Part shown: positions 1 to 7,488 of the stretch, one piece after another
Layout of the letters: each line of letters begins with the position of its first letter
Numbering within the stretch: position 1 is the stretch's first letter
The notes under the pieces: generated by a model
What the model was told of the DNA's origin: nothing
The model's input: the letters and a program-made list of their open reading frames with translations, nothing else
Database searches by the model: none
Position numbers and translations under genes: made by a program
Assembly: GCA_004556745.1 (NCBI GenBank)
Contig: SFFY01000014.1
Coordinates: forward strand, 1 to 45,716
DNA from: Bacteroidales bacterium
GTDB taxonomy: Bacteria; Bacteroidota; Bacteroidia; Bacteroidales; Bacteroidaceae
Length of the DNA: 45,716 nt
Direction of reading: 5' to 3'

Positions 1-58
1 GAGGTAAATACCCTTTTTCCTATAATAACGAGTAGAGAAGTGGACTGGGAGAGAGAAG

Positions 59-598
59 TTAAACAGCGTCGCTCTCGCGATGCCGCCGCTCGGGCGGGGT
101 AAGATTAAAGCTTTCGGGATTATATTGCGCTCCAAAGCTCAAATCAACGCCGGCATCAAGCAGTTGTCGGGCAAGGGCGGGCTTTCCGCGAAAACCGTGC
201 ACCGTCCACTGCGTGGAAGGGCGGAGCGACCGGCGCAACTGAAGCAAGGCATCCCAAGCACGGACGATGTGGAGCGTGACGGGCAGGCAGAAACGCTCCG
301 CTAAAGCAATTTGCGCCTCAAAGATTTCTATTTGCACCTCCTCCGCGCCGCCGCGCAGCCTGTCCAAACCACATTCACCGAGCATCACCACTTGCGGATG
401 CGCCAAAAGGCGCGGCAGGCCCTGCAACTGAACGCGGGCATCTGCCTCGTCGGCCGTAGCCCAAGGATGCACGCCGGCGGCATAAAGCGCACCCTCACGC
501 GGCTCGAAAGCGTCGGGACGGCGCAGCACGTCGGCGGGCAGGCAAATAATGGCTTCGCCCGCAGGAGCATCAAGGCGGTGGGTGTGAAAGTCGAACAT
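59..598 (-). CDS. TatD-family metal-dependent hydrolase, shortened at the C-terminus
   Basis: A 179-aa member of the TatD-like metallo-hydrolase family (TIM-barrel, often DNase-like). Metal-site motifs are visible: the N-terminal FDFHTHR (HxH), GVHPW, the Glu of GECGLD, the His of TLHIVRAWD and the His of TVHGFRG. The start is the ATG at 598, because MFDFHTH is the expected N-terminus; the upstream in-frame extension only reads through an 8-bp repeat array. The protein ends in RHRESDAV, where relatives carry an ETD-like motif followed by roughly 30 more residues, so the last helix appears to be missing. Just past the stop lies a degenerate copy of the same 8-bp repeat (about 25-50). It is the last visible gene of the minus-strand cluster from metK. 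The family call is firm; activity is uncertain because of the short C-terminus. Confidence 0.85.
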   Translation of the reverse strand: MFDFHTHRLDAPAGEAIICLPADVLRRPDAFEPREGALYAAGVHPWATADEADARVQLQGLPRLLAHPQVVMLGECGLDRLRGGAEEVQIEIFEAQIALAERFCLPVTLHIVRAWDALLQLRRSLRPSTQWTVHGFRGKPALARQLLDAGVDLSFGAQYNPESFNLTPPERRHRESDAV

Positions 599-607
599 CG
601 GAAGGGA

Positions 608-655
608 GTAAACGAGTAGACGAGTAAACAAGTAGACAAGTAAACGAGTAGACAG
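608..655. repeat. 8-bp tandem repeat GTARACRA, six units
   Basis: Six consecutive 8-bp units alternate GTAAAC and GTAGAC (GTAAACGA, GTAGACGA, GTAAACAA, GTAGACAA, GTAAACGA, GTAGACAG). They fill almost the entire gap between yidD and the tatD-like gene. A degenerate pair of units lies at about 25-50. The same unit forms inverted pairs at 5314-5412 and 40135-40274. Read as protein it gives spurious LLVYSSTR-like peptides, so it should not be annotated as coding. Confidence 0.9.
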
Positions 656-663
656 AAATTCGT

Positions 664-906
664 TTACGGCACGGGGTCGTAGCCGCTGCCGCCCCAAGGA
701 TGGCAACGCAGGATGCGGCGCACGGCAAGGTAGAGCCCTTTGACGGGACCGTGGCGGCGCAGCGCCTCAACGGCGTATTGCGAGCAAGTGGGGGTGAAAC
801 GGCACGCCGGGGGCGTGAGGGGAGAAACAAAACGTTGGTAGAACCGTATCGGCGCTACCAACAGCAAAACAAAAAAATCGCGGATTTTCTGAATAATAAG
901 GTTCAT
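664..906 (-). CDS. yidD: Membrane protein insertion efficiency factor YidD
   Basis: An 80-aa YidD family protein, thought to sit at the inner face of the cytoplasmic membrane and assist YidC-dependent insertion. An N-terminal amphipathic or hydrophobic stretch (FFVLLLVAPIRFYQ) is followed by the family signature with three cysteines: CRFTPTCSQYAVEAL, then RRILRCHPWGGSGYDPVP. The length is normal for the family. It lies 27 bp downstream of rnpA, which is the widely conserved rnpA-yidD order, and the two are almost certainly cotranscribed. Confidence 0.96.
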   Translation of the reverse strand: MNLIIQKIRDFFVLLLVAPIRFYQRFVSPLTPPACRFTPTCSQYAVEALRRHGPVKGLYLAVRRILRCHPWGGSGYDPVP

Positions 907-933
907 GCCATCTCTTGAAACATAATAACGCCC

Positions 934-1320
934 TTACCTCTGTTCGGTAAGGCGCACAAGAAGGTTCTGCATCTTAGACATCACGAACTTGGTGGGCAGG
1001 GGGCGGTCGGCCAGCCAAACGAAAGCAAGGTGAAGACATTCGCCCTCGGCAAGACTATCTAAAAGAATGTGCTTGTTGAGCCTATAAGCCTCGCGCATCT
1101 GCCTCTTGGCGCGGTTGCGGTCTACGGCGTGGTGCAGCCTCCGCTTCGACACGCTCATCAGCACCTTCACTGGCACGCTCCCCGTCTCGGCCGCGCCGAC
1201 TACCACGCGCAACGGATAGGCCGACAGCGACTTGGTGCCTGCCGAGAAGAGCCGCTCTATGTCTCTTTTCAGACAAAGATGCTCCGCCTTGGGGAATTTA
1301 TACTGATGAGACATTTTCAA
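934..1320 (-). CDS. rnpA: Ribonuclease P protein component RnpA
   Basis: A 128-aa protein subunit of RNase P, which binds the catalytic RNA and helps process the 5' ends of pre-tRNA. The diagnostic basic RNR motif is clear (AVDRNRAKRQMREAYR), preceded by the VSKRRLHHA strand. Two in-frame ATGs are close together (1320 and 1314), and I took the outer one. It lies between hemD (45 bp upstream) and yidD (27 bp downstream), an arrangement familiar from Bacteroidetes. The usual rpmH partner is not next to it. Confidence 0.95.
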   Translation of the reverse strand: MKMSHQYKFPKAEHLCLKRDIERLFSAGTKSLSAYPLRVVVGAAETGSVPVKVLMSVSKRRLHHAVDRNRAKRQMREAYRLNKHILLDSLAEGECLHLAFVWLADRPLPTKFVMSKMQNLLVRLTEQR

Positions 1321-1365
1321 AATGATGTGAGACGTAAGCAGCGAGACGCGAGCCGCGCAACCCGT

Positions 1366-2109
1366 CTACTTATTCACTTTATCAAGATACAGGTCAATGG
1401 CGGCCGTCATGGAACGCGCCTCAACCGTGGGGGCTTCAAGGTCTAAGCGGAACCCTGCTTCGTCCAGCGCCTTTGCTGTGCTCTTGCCAAAGCAAGCCAG
1501 GCGCGTGTCGCCCTGAACGAAATCGGGGAAATTCTTTTGCAGCGACTCGACGCCGGCAGGCGTGAAGAGCACAATCATGTCGAAGTCGAAAGGCTTGTCC
1601 TGCGGATAGTCGTTGCGCACGGTGCGATACATGACGCACTCGGTGTGGTTAAGTTTCTTCTCTTCCAGCAAGCGGTGCACCTCGTCGCCCGCCACGTCGC
1701 TCTGCGGCACAAGGTATTTCTCGTTCTTATGCTTCACCATCATCGCCACCAAATCGGCGAGTTTGCCCGTTGCGCCGCAAAACACCTTGCGCTTGCGGTA
1801 CTGCACGTATTTCTGTATGTAATAGGAAACCGTTTCGGAAATGGCAAAGTATTTCATCGTTTCGGGAATGGCTACGCGCATCTCCTTGCAAAGGGTGAAG
1901 AAGTTGTCGATGGCGTGGCGCGAGGTGAACACGATGGCCGAGTAATCGAGCACCTGAATCTTCTGCTGGCGAAACTCCTTGGGCGTGAGGCATTCCACCT
2001 TAATGAAGGGGTGAAACACAAACTCTACGCCGTGCTTCGCTGCAATGTCAAAATAGGGAGACTTCTCCGTGGTCGGTGCCGGTTGGGAAACAAGTATTTT
2101 TTTTACCAT
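1366..2109 (-). CDS. hemD: Uroporphyrinogen-III synthase
   Basis: A 247-aa protein matching the HemD family, which cyclises hydroxymethylbilane to uroporphyrinogen III in tetrapyrrole synthesis. The start is the ATG at 2109 (MVKKILVSQPAPTTEKSPYF). An upstream ATG at 2205 would add 32 unrelated residues. Features seen are an N-terminal strand with the SQPAP turn, the VFTSRHAIDNFF segment typical of the first domain, and FTPAGVESLQ in the second. Sequence conservation in HemD is low, so the Bacteroidetes-specific context between DUF4271 and rnpA adds weight. No TAnnTTTG promoter is visible in the 98-bp gap upstream, so it is probably expressed from the metK cluster. Confidence 0.88.
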   Translation of the reverse strand: MVKKILVSQPAPTTEKSPYFDIAAKHGVEFVFHPFIKVECLTPKEFRQQKIQVLDYSAIVFTSRHAIDNFFTLCKEMRVAIPETMKYFAISETVSYYIQKYVQYRKRKVFCGATGKLADLVAMMVKHKNEKYLVPQSDVAGDEVHRLLEEKKLNHTECVMYRTVRNDYPQDKPFDFDMIVLFTPAGVESLQKNFPDFVQGDTRLACFGKSTAKALDEAGFRLDLEAPTVEARSMTAAIDLYLDKVNK

Positions 2110-2207
2110 GAATACCTTTGAACGCTTAGATATTTTGTGTTGCAGGGTTTTGCTTATGCTTGTGCCGCTCTCCATTACCCCGCCTTCGCCTCGGCGAATA
2201 TGCATAT

Positions 2208-3140
2208 TTATAATTCAATCGCGGCTAAATAGCCCGTCAAAACATGCAACGAACGCCATAAAATAACCAAGGGAGCAATTTCAAGCGTGCAAAAGTACAA
2301 AATTAAATGCACCCAACCGAAAGCGTAACCGAAAAATATGCAAAAACACTTATAAGCAAGTAGGGTTTCGATGAATAAAAAGGTAAAAAGGAACGATGTT
2401 TGCGCCAAAGCAAAGTCCAAATCGAAGTAAACGACCAAGAGCACCAAGGGAAAAAGAAAGATGCCCGTCAGGAAGATACACAGGTTGGCGGCATCGGTCC
2501 AGCGGCGGTTGCTCGCGGCATCGAAGAACACGTTATCGACGAATCGCTGTAAAAGCATTTTCAACCAATAACAGGCAATGCATAACAATACAGCGCCGCC
2601 GAGGATATAATAAGGCGACACCTTTCCGCAGGTTTCGGGCAACCGTTCCACGGCATAGTCGTAAAAGAGAATGCCAAGCAGGAAAGAGGTTTGGAAAACG
2701 AGAAAGAATTTACCGCGCAGGCTATTGTCTTCCTGCGTGGTGAGCCGCTCGCTACGGCTGCCCTTATGGAAGAAATCTTTCAAGGCAGCCGACAGGAAAC
2801 GGCGCGAATAGGCGGTGACAAATGCCACCAAGAAGAAACTAAGCAGCAGGAAGGAGGTAACAATATCGTCCGTCCTGAAACAATAAGGCAGCGGCTCGCC
2901 AGCCATGCCCTCGGGGTTATAAGAGGTTATCTCCCCGTAATGCAGAAAAGTGCTGTCGGACGCGCCGGTCGGCGGCATATTCCCAAAGCGCAGCAGTCCG
3001 CGCTGCCACTGCGCCGTGTCGAGCGCAGCAGGATACATCTGCAACGGCTCGCCGGCGGGCAGCGGCGTGATGTCTGCCGGGGCGGCAGGCACAGTGTCGC
3101 AAACCACAGGTGGCACTATCTGCAAAGAATCTTGATACAT
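2208..3140 (-). CDS. DUF4271 domain-containing membrane protein
   Basis: A 310-aa integral membrane protein. A soluble N-terminal part of about 90 residues is rich in Pro and Ala. It is followed by about six to seven hydrophobic segments (for example SFLLLSFFLVAFVTAY, YYILGGAVLLCIACYWL, LCIFLTGIFLFPLVLLVV). It matches the DUF4271 family known only from Bacteroidetes and regularly found upstream of hemD. Function is unknown. A role linked to haem or envelope biology is suggested only by position. Confidence 0.85.
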   Translation of the reverse strand: MYQDSLQIVPPVVCDTVPAAPADITPLPAGEPLQMYPAALDTAQWQRGLLRFGNMPPTGASDSTFLHYGEITSYNPEGMAGEPLPYCFRTDDIVTSFLLLSFFLVAFVTAYSRRFLSAALKDFFHKGSRSERLTTQEDNSLRGKFFLVFQTSFLLGILFYDYAVERLPETCGKVSPYYILGGAVLLCIACYWLKMLLQRFVDNVFFDAASNRRWTDAANLCIFLTGIFLFPLVLLVVYFDLDFALAQTSFLFTFLFIETLLAYKCFCIFFGYAFGWVHLILYFCTLEIAPLVILWRSLHVLTGYLAAIEL

Positions 3141-3178
3141 CTTTTGGGGTTAAGGGAAATAGACATCTAAATATTTTG

Positions 3179-3754
3179 TCACAGGGCGGCGAATTTCCTA
3201 ATCGGTTCTTTAAGCGGCGGGGTCTCCACAGCGAGGCGCAAAGCCTCTTCGGGCGTGGCAGCCACCTGCCACAGCGTGGCGTGCAGGCTACTCATGAACT
3301 GCTGCTCCACGGCCTGCTCGAGTTGGCGGAGCAAGGGCGAGAAATAGTTCTGCGTGTTGAGCACAATGATGGGCTTCATATACAGCCCAAGCTGCTTCCA
3401 CGTGATGATTTCCAAGAGTTCTTCCAGCGTGCCCACGCCGCCCGGCAAGGCGATGCAGGCATCCGAGAGTTCCGCCATGCGCTCCTTGCGTACGTGCATG
3501 CTCTCGGTGACGACGAGGCGCGTCATGCCTTTGTGCTGCCAGCCTTGGTCGATCATGAATTGGGGGATAACTCCCACCGCCTCACCGCCCGCAGCGAGAC
3601 AGGCATCGGTAGCGGCGGCCAACAGCCCCGTGCGCCCCGCGCCGTTCACGAGCGTATGCCCGCCCTCGGCAACAAGCCGCCCCAAGGCAGCCGCGTCGCG
3701 CACGAAACACTCGGGCGACCGGCCGCTTGAAGCGCAATAGATTGTAATGTTCAT
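3179..3754 (-). CDS. LOG-family protein (putative nucleoside monophosphate phosphoribohydrolase)
   Basis: A 191-aa Rossmann-fold protein of the LOG or TIGR00730 family. Characterised members hydrolyse cytokinin-type or purine nucleoside 5-monophosphates to base and ribose 5-phosphate. The active-site signature LPGGVGTLEELLEI is present, as is the MHVRKERMAELSDA segment that supplies catalytic Arg and Glu residues. The length is typical. It starts 18 bp after metK and ends 38 bp before DUF4271, so it is probably in one transcript with metK. The real substrate in this organism is unknown. Confidence 0.9.
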   Translation of the reverse strand: MNITIYCASSGRSPECFVRDAAALGRLVAEGGHTLVNGAGRTGLLAAATDACLAAGGEAVGVIPQFMIDQGWQHKGMTRLVVTESMHVRKERMAELSDACIALPGGVGTLEELLEIITWKQLGLYMKPIIVLNTQNYFSPLLRQLEQAVEQQFMSSLHATLWQVAATPEEALRLAVETPPLKEPIRKFAAL

Positions 3755-3772
3755 ATTTTATTTAGAAAAAAA

Positions 3773-5059
3773 TCAAAGTCCGAACGCCGCTTTGACTTGT
3801 TCCACGTAGTCAAGCTTTTCCCAAGTGAAGAGTTCTACCTCCACGGTCTTGTCGGGCACGCCCGGGGCAGAAAACGTCTTGACAACGGTTTGCGGCTCAC
3901 GGCCTACGTGGCCGTAGGAAGCCGTTTCCTCGTAAATGGGACGGCGCAATTTGAGGCGCTGCTCGATGGCGTGGGGCGTGAGCGTGAAGATTTGCTTCAC
4001 TTTCTCGGCAATCTCGCCGTCGGAAAGAGCCACGTGCGACCGGCCGTAGGTATTCACGTAAACGCTCACCGGCTCTGCCACGCCGATGGCATAGCTTAAC
4101 TGCACGAGCATCTCATCGGCCACGCCGGCAGCCACCATATTCTTGGCGATGTGGCGGGCGGCATAGGCTGCCGAGCGGTCTACCTTCGAGGGATCCTTGC
4201 CTGAGAAAGCGCCGCCGCCGTGTGCGCCGCGGCCGCCATAGGTGTCCACAATAATCTTACGGCCTGTCAGACCCGTGTCGCCGTGCGGGCCGCCGATGAC
4301 GAACTTGCCTGTGGGGTTCACGTAATATTTAATATTGGGATTGTCGAAGAGGCGCAGCACCTCAGGGGTATTGACGCGCTCACGCAGCAATCGGGGAATG
4401 AGAATCTCCTTAACGTCGCGGGCGATGCGCTCGCACATGGCGGCATCTGCGGCAGCGGGGTTTGCGGGGTCGGTGATAAACTCATCGTGCTGCGTGCTGA
4501 CCACAATGGTATCGATGCGCTGCGCACGGCCTTCGTCGTCGTACTCAATGGTCACCTGACTCTTGGAGTCGGGGCGGAGGTAAGTCATTTCCTTACCCTC
4601 GCGGCGTATATCGGCCAGCACGGAGAGAATCTCGTGTGCCAGGGCAAGGGGCAGGGGCATATAAGTGTCGGTTTCGTTGCAGGCGTAGCCGAACATCATG
4701 CCTTGGTCGCCGGCACCCTGTTCTTGCGGTTCTGTGCGGTCAACGCCGCGGTTGATGTCTGCGCTCTGCTCATGGATGGCCGTGAGGATGCCGCAACTTT
4801 CGGCCTCAAACTTATAGGCGGCCTTGGTGTAACCGATGCGGGCAATGGTGCGGCGCACCACGTCCTGAATGTCTACGTAGGCCTCCGACTTTACCTCGCC
4901 TGCCACAACCACCTGCCCCGTCGTGACGAGGGTTTCGCAGGCAACTTTCGAGTTAGGGTCGAAAGCCAGGAACTGGTCAAGCACGGCGTCTGAGATTTGG
5001 TCAGCCACTTTGTCGGGATGCCCTTCCGACACGGATTCAGAAGTGAATAAGTAAGCCAT
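3773..5059 (-). CDS. metK: S-adenosylmethionine synthase
   Basis: A 428-aa methionine adenosyltransferase that makes SAM from methionine and ATP in the cytoplasm. The start is the ATG at 5059 (MAYLFTSESVSEGHPDKV); longer in-frame extensions lie in the regulatory leader. Motifs visible are EGHPDKVADQISDA with the catalytic His near residue 14, GAGDQGMMFGY for ATP binding, and the GGGAFSGKDPSKVDRSAAY loop. The length and all catalytic segments look intact. It heads a seven-gene minus-strand cluster. The 190-nt leader contains a SAM-II-like aptamer and a terminator, implying feedback control by its own product. Confidence 0.98.
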   Translation of the reverse strand: MAYLFTSESVSEGHPDKVADQISDAVLDQFLAFDPNSKVACETLVTTGQVVVAGEVKSEAYVDIQDVVRRTIARIGYTKAAYKFEAESCGILTAIHEQSADINRGVDRTEPQEQGAGDQGMMFGYACNETDTYMPLPLALAHEILSVLADIRREGKEMTYLRPDSKSQVTIEYDDEGRAQRIDTIVVSTQHDEFITDPANPAAADAAMCERIARDVKEILIPRLLRERVNTPEVLRLFDNPNIKYYVNPTGKFVIGGPHGDTGLTGRKIIVDTYGGRGAHGGGAFSGKDPSKVDRSAAYAARHIAKNMVAAGVADEMLVQLSYAIGVAEPVSVYVNTYGRSHVALSDGEIAEKVKQIFTLTPHAIEQRLKLRRPIYEETASYGHVGREPQTVVKTFSAPGVPDKTVEVELFTWEKLDYVEQVKAAFGL

Positions 5060-5089
5060 ATCAAAAAGATGTTTTTGGGAAATGTGAAT

Positions 5090-5131
5090 AAAAAAATGCC
5101 TGTTCCGCGGCATCGTTGCGGGAGAACAGGC
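5090..5131 (-). terminator. Intrinsic terminator in the metK leader
   Basis: On the minus strand GCCTGTT pairs with AACAGGC. An inner CCGC/GCGG pair extends the stem across a 3-nt bulge, and a run of seven U residues broken by one A follows. It lies between the SAM-II-like aptamer and the metK start codon, where it would stop transcription before metK. This is the expected placement for a riboswitch expression platform acting on transcription. Confidence 0.8.
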
Positions 5132-5190
5132 AGTGGGCGATATGGTTGCCGGGCTGATGTTGTCTGCCGCATTGCAGCGGCTGCGCCCAA

Positions 5191-5243
5191 GCTTCGTTTT
5201 AGCATTATTTTTGAGAGGTTGCAAGCAGTCAAATCTTTCCTCT
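5191..5243 (-). promoter_or_regulatory. SAM-II-type riboswitch aptamer (candidate) ahead of metK
   Basis: About 53 nt on the minus strand. The stem P1 is AGAGG (5243-5239) with CCUCU (5218-5214). The loop contains GAUUUG and GCUUGCAACC, and the 3-prime tail contains AAUAAUGCUAAAACGAAGC. The GAUUU, CUUGCA and GCUAAA blocks in this order, the roughly 52-nt size and a possible pseudoknot (loop GCUU with tail AAGC) match the SAM-II (metA-motif) class as I know it. The metK context fits. It starts only about 8 nt after the transcription start predicted from the promoter at 5259-5289. I made the assignment by eye, without a covariance search. Confidence 0.75.
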
Positions 5244-5258
5244 GTCTGTTTTCGCCTG

Positions 5259-5289
5259 CAAAGTTACGCATACTTTGCTTATAAGCAAA
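5259..5289 (-). promoter_or_regulatory. Bacteroidetes-type promoter for metK
   Basis: Read on the minus strand there is TTTG (5289-5286), a 19-bp spacer and TAACTTTG (5266-5259). This matches the Bacteroidetes -33 and -7 elements. Transcription would begin near 5251, just before the riboswitch. Confidence 0.75.
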
Positions 5290-5313
5290 TAGATTTTTGC
5301 TTTTTTAGTTACG

Positions 5314-5412
5314 AGTAAACGAGTAGACAAGTAAACGAGACAAGTTGCTGATAAAAATGATTTAGCAAAACATCTCTATCTCGTCTACTTGTTTACTTGT
5401 CTACTCGTTTAC
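5314..5412. repeat. Inverted GTARACRA repeat element
   Basis: Units GTAAACGA, GTAGACAA and GTAAACGA at 5315-5338 are mirrored by TCGTCTAC, TTGTTTAC, TTGTCTAC and TCGTTTAC at 5381-5412. At least 23 bp can pair without mismatch (5314-5336 with 5390-5412). The central segment (about 5339-5380) resembles the centre of the copy at 40135-40274, so this is a defined dispersed element rather than simple sequence. It sits between the divergent metK and DUF2851 promoters. Confidence 0.9.
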
Positions 5413-5470
5413 TAAAACGTTTTTATTATTCCAAAAGCCGCACTTCCTTGTAAGATAAAAGAAAAAGCCC

Positions 5471-5478
5471 TACCTTTG
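5471..5478 (+). promoter_or_regulatory. -7 element TACCTTTG upstream of the DUF2851 gene
   Basis: TACCTTTG fits TAnnTTTG. It ends 14 bp before the start codon at 5493, so the 5-prime leader would be only about 8-10 nt. No clear TTTG is seen at the -33 position. Confidence 0.5.
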
Positions 5479-5492
5479 TTGGTTTAACCCGT

Positions 5493-6785
5493 ATGCGCAC
5501 AGAAATGGAACTGCTACTGCATTACGTTTGGCAACAAAAGCTTTGGCCAAGCACGCCGCTCGCCACTACCGACGGCCAACCCGTAGACATCATCGACCCG
5601 GGACTGCACAACCGCAACGCCGGCCCCGACTTCTTCAACGCCAAAATCAAAATCGGCGGCACGCTGTGGGCAGGCAACGTGGAAATCCACGAGAAAGCCA
5701 CCGACTGGTTTGCCCACCGCCACCACCTTGACCCTGCATACAACAACACAATCCTGCACGTCGTGGGCGCGGACGGCGCAAAGGCCGAAACGGCCGACGG
5801 ACGCACGCTGCCGCAACTTGTGCTGCCTGTGCCGGCTCATATCTCCCAAAACTACAAGCAGCTTTTGGAGGAAGAGAAATACCCGCCCTGCTACAAAGTC
5901 ATTCCTTCCGTCGCCCCCATCAACGTGCACCGCTACCTGAGCGCGCTTACCGTGGAACGGCTCGAAGAAAAGACGCTGCGCATCGGCGAATACCTGAAAC
6001 GCACGGGCGGCGACTGGGAACGCACCGCGTTCATCGCCTTGGCGCGGGGCTTCGGGTTCGGCACGAATGCCGACGCCTTTGAGCAATGGGCCTTGGGCAT
6101 CGAGCCGCAGGCCATCGGCAAGCACCGCGACAACCTGCTGCAAGTGGAAGCGTTCTTCATGGGGCAGGCAGGGCTTTTGGACGGGGCGCAGGGCTGCGAG
6201 GACGAGTACTTCCGCCTCTTGAAAAGGGAATACGATTTTCTGAAAAGCAAATTCTCGCTCACGCCGATGGACGCCACGCGCTGGCGGCTGATGCGGCTGC
6301 GCCCACAAAACTTCCCCATCGTGCGCCTCTCGCAACTGGCGGCGCTCTACCACAAAGGCGCCACTTCGCTCTCGCGCATCGTCGAGACACCCGATGCCGA
6401 CGGCCTGCGCAGCCTGTTCCGCACGGCGGCCACCGACTACTGGCAAGACCATTACCATTTCGGGCACGCCTCTCCCCATAGCGCGAAAACGCTGCAAGCC
6501 GCCTCGCTCGACCTTTTGCTCATCAACGTTGCCGCGCCCCTGCTCTTCGCCTATGGCCGCTACCTTGCCGACGATGCCTTGTGCGAACGCGCCTTTGCGC
6601 TGCTCGAAAGCATCAAACCTGAAAAGAACTTCATTACGCGCAGCTGGGCAGCGGCCGGCATCACCCCGCAACACGCCGCCGACTCTCAGGCTCTCTTTCG
6701 CCTGAAAATGCACTATTGCGACCGCAAGGACTGTCTGCGCTGCGCTTTCGGCGCTGAATACCTCCGCGCCGTGCCTAAACCTTAA
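5493..6785 (+). CDS. DUF2851 family protein
   Basis: A 430-aa protein of the DUF2851 family, common in Bacteroidetes and of unknown function. The N-terminal half carries the family pattern (LLHYVWQQKLW, DPGLHNRNAGPDFFNAKI, GNVEIHEKATDW). The conserved Asn, Asp and His/Glu residues, with NAGPDF and VEIH, look like a possible metal or nuclease-like centre, but I know of no established activity. The C-terminus has a three-cysteine cluster CDRKDCLRCAFG. An alternative ATG lies at 5505. It is followed after 30 bp by the thioesterase and is probably cotranscribed with it. Confidence 0.85.
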   Translation: MRTEMELLLHYVWQQKLWPSTPLATTDGQPVDIIDPGLHNRNAGPDFFNAKIKIGGTLWAGNVEIHEKATDWFAHRHHLDPAYNNTILHVVGADGAKAETADGRTLPQLVLPVPAHISQNYKQLLEEEKYPPCYKVIPSVAPINVHRYLSALTVERLEEKTLRIGEYLKRTGGDWERTAFIALARGFGFGTNADAFEQWALGIEPQAIGKHRDNLLQVEAFFMGQAGLLDGAQGCEDEYFRLLKREYDFLKSKFSLTPMDATRWRLMRLRPQNFPIVRLSQLAALYHKGATSLSRIVETPDADGLRSLFRTAATDYWQDHYHFGHASPHSAKTLQAASLDLLLINVAAPLLFAYGRYLADDALCERAFALLESIKPEKNFITRSWAAAGITPQHAADSQALFRLKMHYCDRKDCLRCAFGAEYLRAVPKP

Positions 6786-6815
6786 CCGACTGTCTGCTTA
6801 AAAGCTTTTCTATTT

Positions 6816-7217
6816 ATGGAAAAATATATCTTTTCTTTGGAAATGAAGGTGCGCGATTACGAATGCGACCTTCAAGGCATCGTGAACAATGCCAACTACC
6901 AGCACTACATCGAGCATACGCGCCACGAGTTTCTGCGTTCCGAGGGCATCAGCTTCGCCGCCCTGCACGAGCAGGGCACGGATGCCGTCGTGGCGCGTCT
7001 GCAAATGGCGTTCAAAACGCCTTTGCGCAGCGGCGACAGTTTCGTGTCGCGCCTTGCCCTGCGCAAGGAGGGCATCAAGTATGTCTTCGTGCAGGACATC
7101 TTCCGCCTGCCCGACAACAAGCCCGTTATCCGCTCCACCGTCGAGACGGTCTGCCTCGTCAACGGCCGCCTTGCCGAAAGCGTGGAACTGAATGAGCGGT
7201 TCGGCAAATATTTTTAA
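6816..7217 (+). CDS. Acyl-CoA thioesterase, hotdog fold (YbgC/4-hydroxybenzoyl-CoA type)
   Basis: A 133-aa single-domain hotdog thioesterase that hydrolyses acyl-CoA esters. The family motif VRDYECDLQGIVNNANYQHY contains the Asp and NNANY stretch typical of the YbgC/4HBT group, followed by the central helix EHTRHEFLRSEGI. The natural substrate cannot be told from sequence. It lies between DUF2851 and dprA on the same strand, and a strong terminator follows at 7256-7297. Confidence 0.9.
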   Translation: MEKYIFSLEMKVRDYECDLQGIVNNANYQHYIEHTRHEFLRSEGISFAALHEQGTDAVVARLQMAFKTPLRSGDSFVSRLALRKEGIKYVFVQDIFRLPDNKPVIRSTVETVCLVNGRLAESVELNERFGKYF

Positions 7218-7255
7218 TTTGGCCGCCTTATAGGCAAGCACCTTATAAAAACATA

Positions 7256-7297
7256 AAAACCGATGATGCGCCGTTATGCGGTTCGTCATCGGTTTTT
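7256..7297 (+). terminator. Intrinsic terminator after the thioesterase gene
   Basis: AAAACCGATGA (7256-7266) pairs with TCATCGGTTTT (7286-7296) around a 19-nt loop and runs into T residues. It separates the DUF2851-thioesterase unit from the repeat-filled gap before dprA. Confidence 0.85.
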
Positions 7298-7488
7298 GTT
7301 TGAAACGTATTAGTTCTATCGCATTAAAGGGCAAGGCGCAATCTAATATATTTATGCGAATGTTGCCCGTATCAGAGAGAAAAAGCGAGGAAATCTTTGT
7401 TTTCATACATTGCAGCAGCGACGCTCATACGTGACCGCAAAAATTTTAAGCAAGATATTTTTTACTAAGCCCGAGCTATTTTTCCCTG

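Noticed and set aside
5134..5189. SAM-I (S-box) riboswitch, suggested by GCCCGGCAACC in the metK leader
   Set aside because: The other conserved S-box blocks and four-way junction are absent. The nearby SAM-II-type segment fits better.
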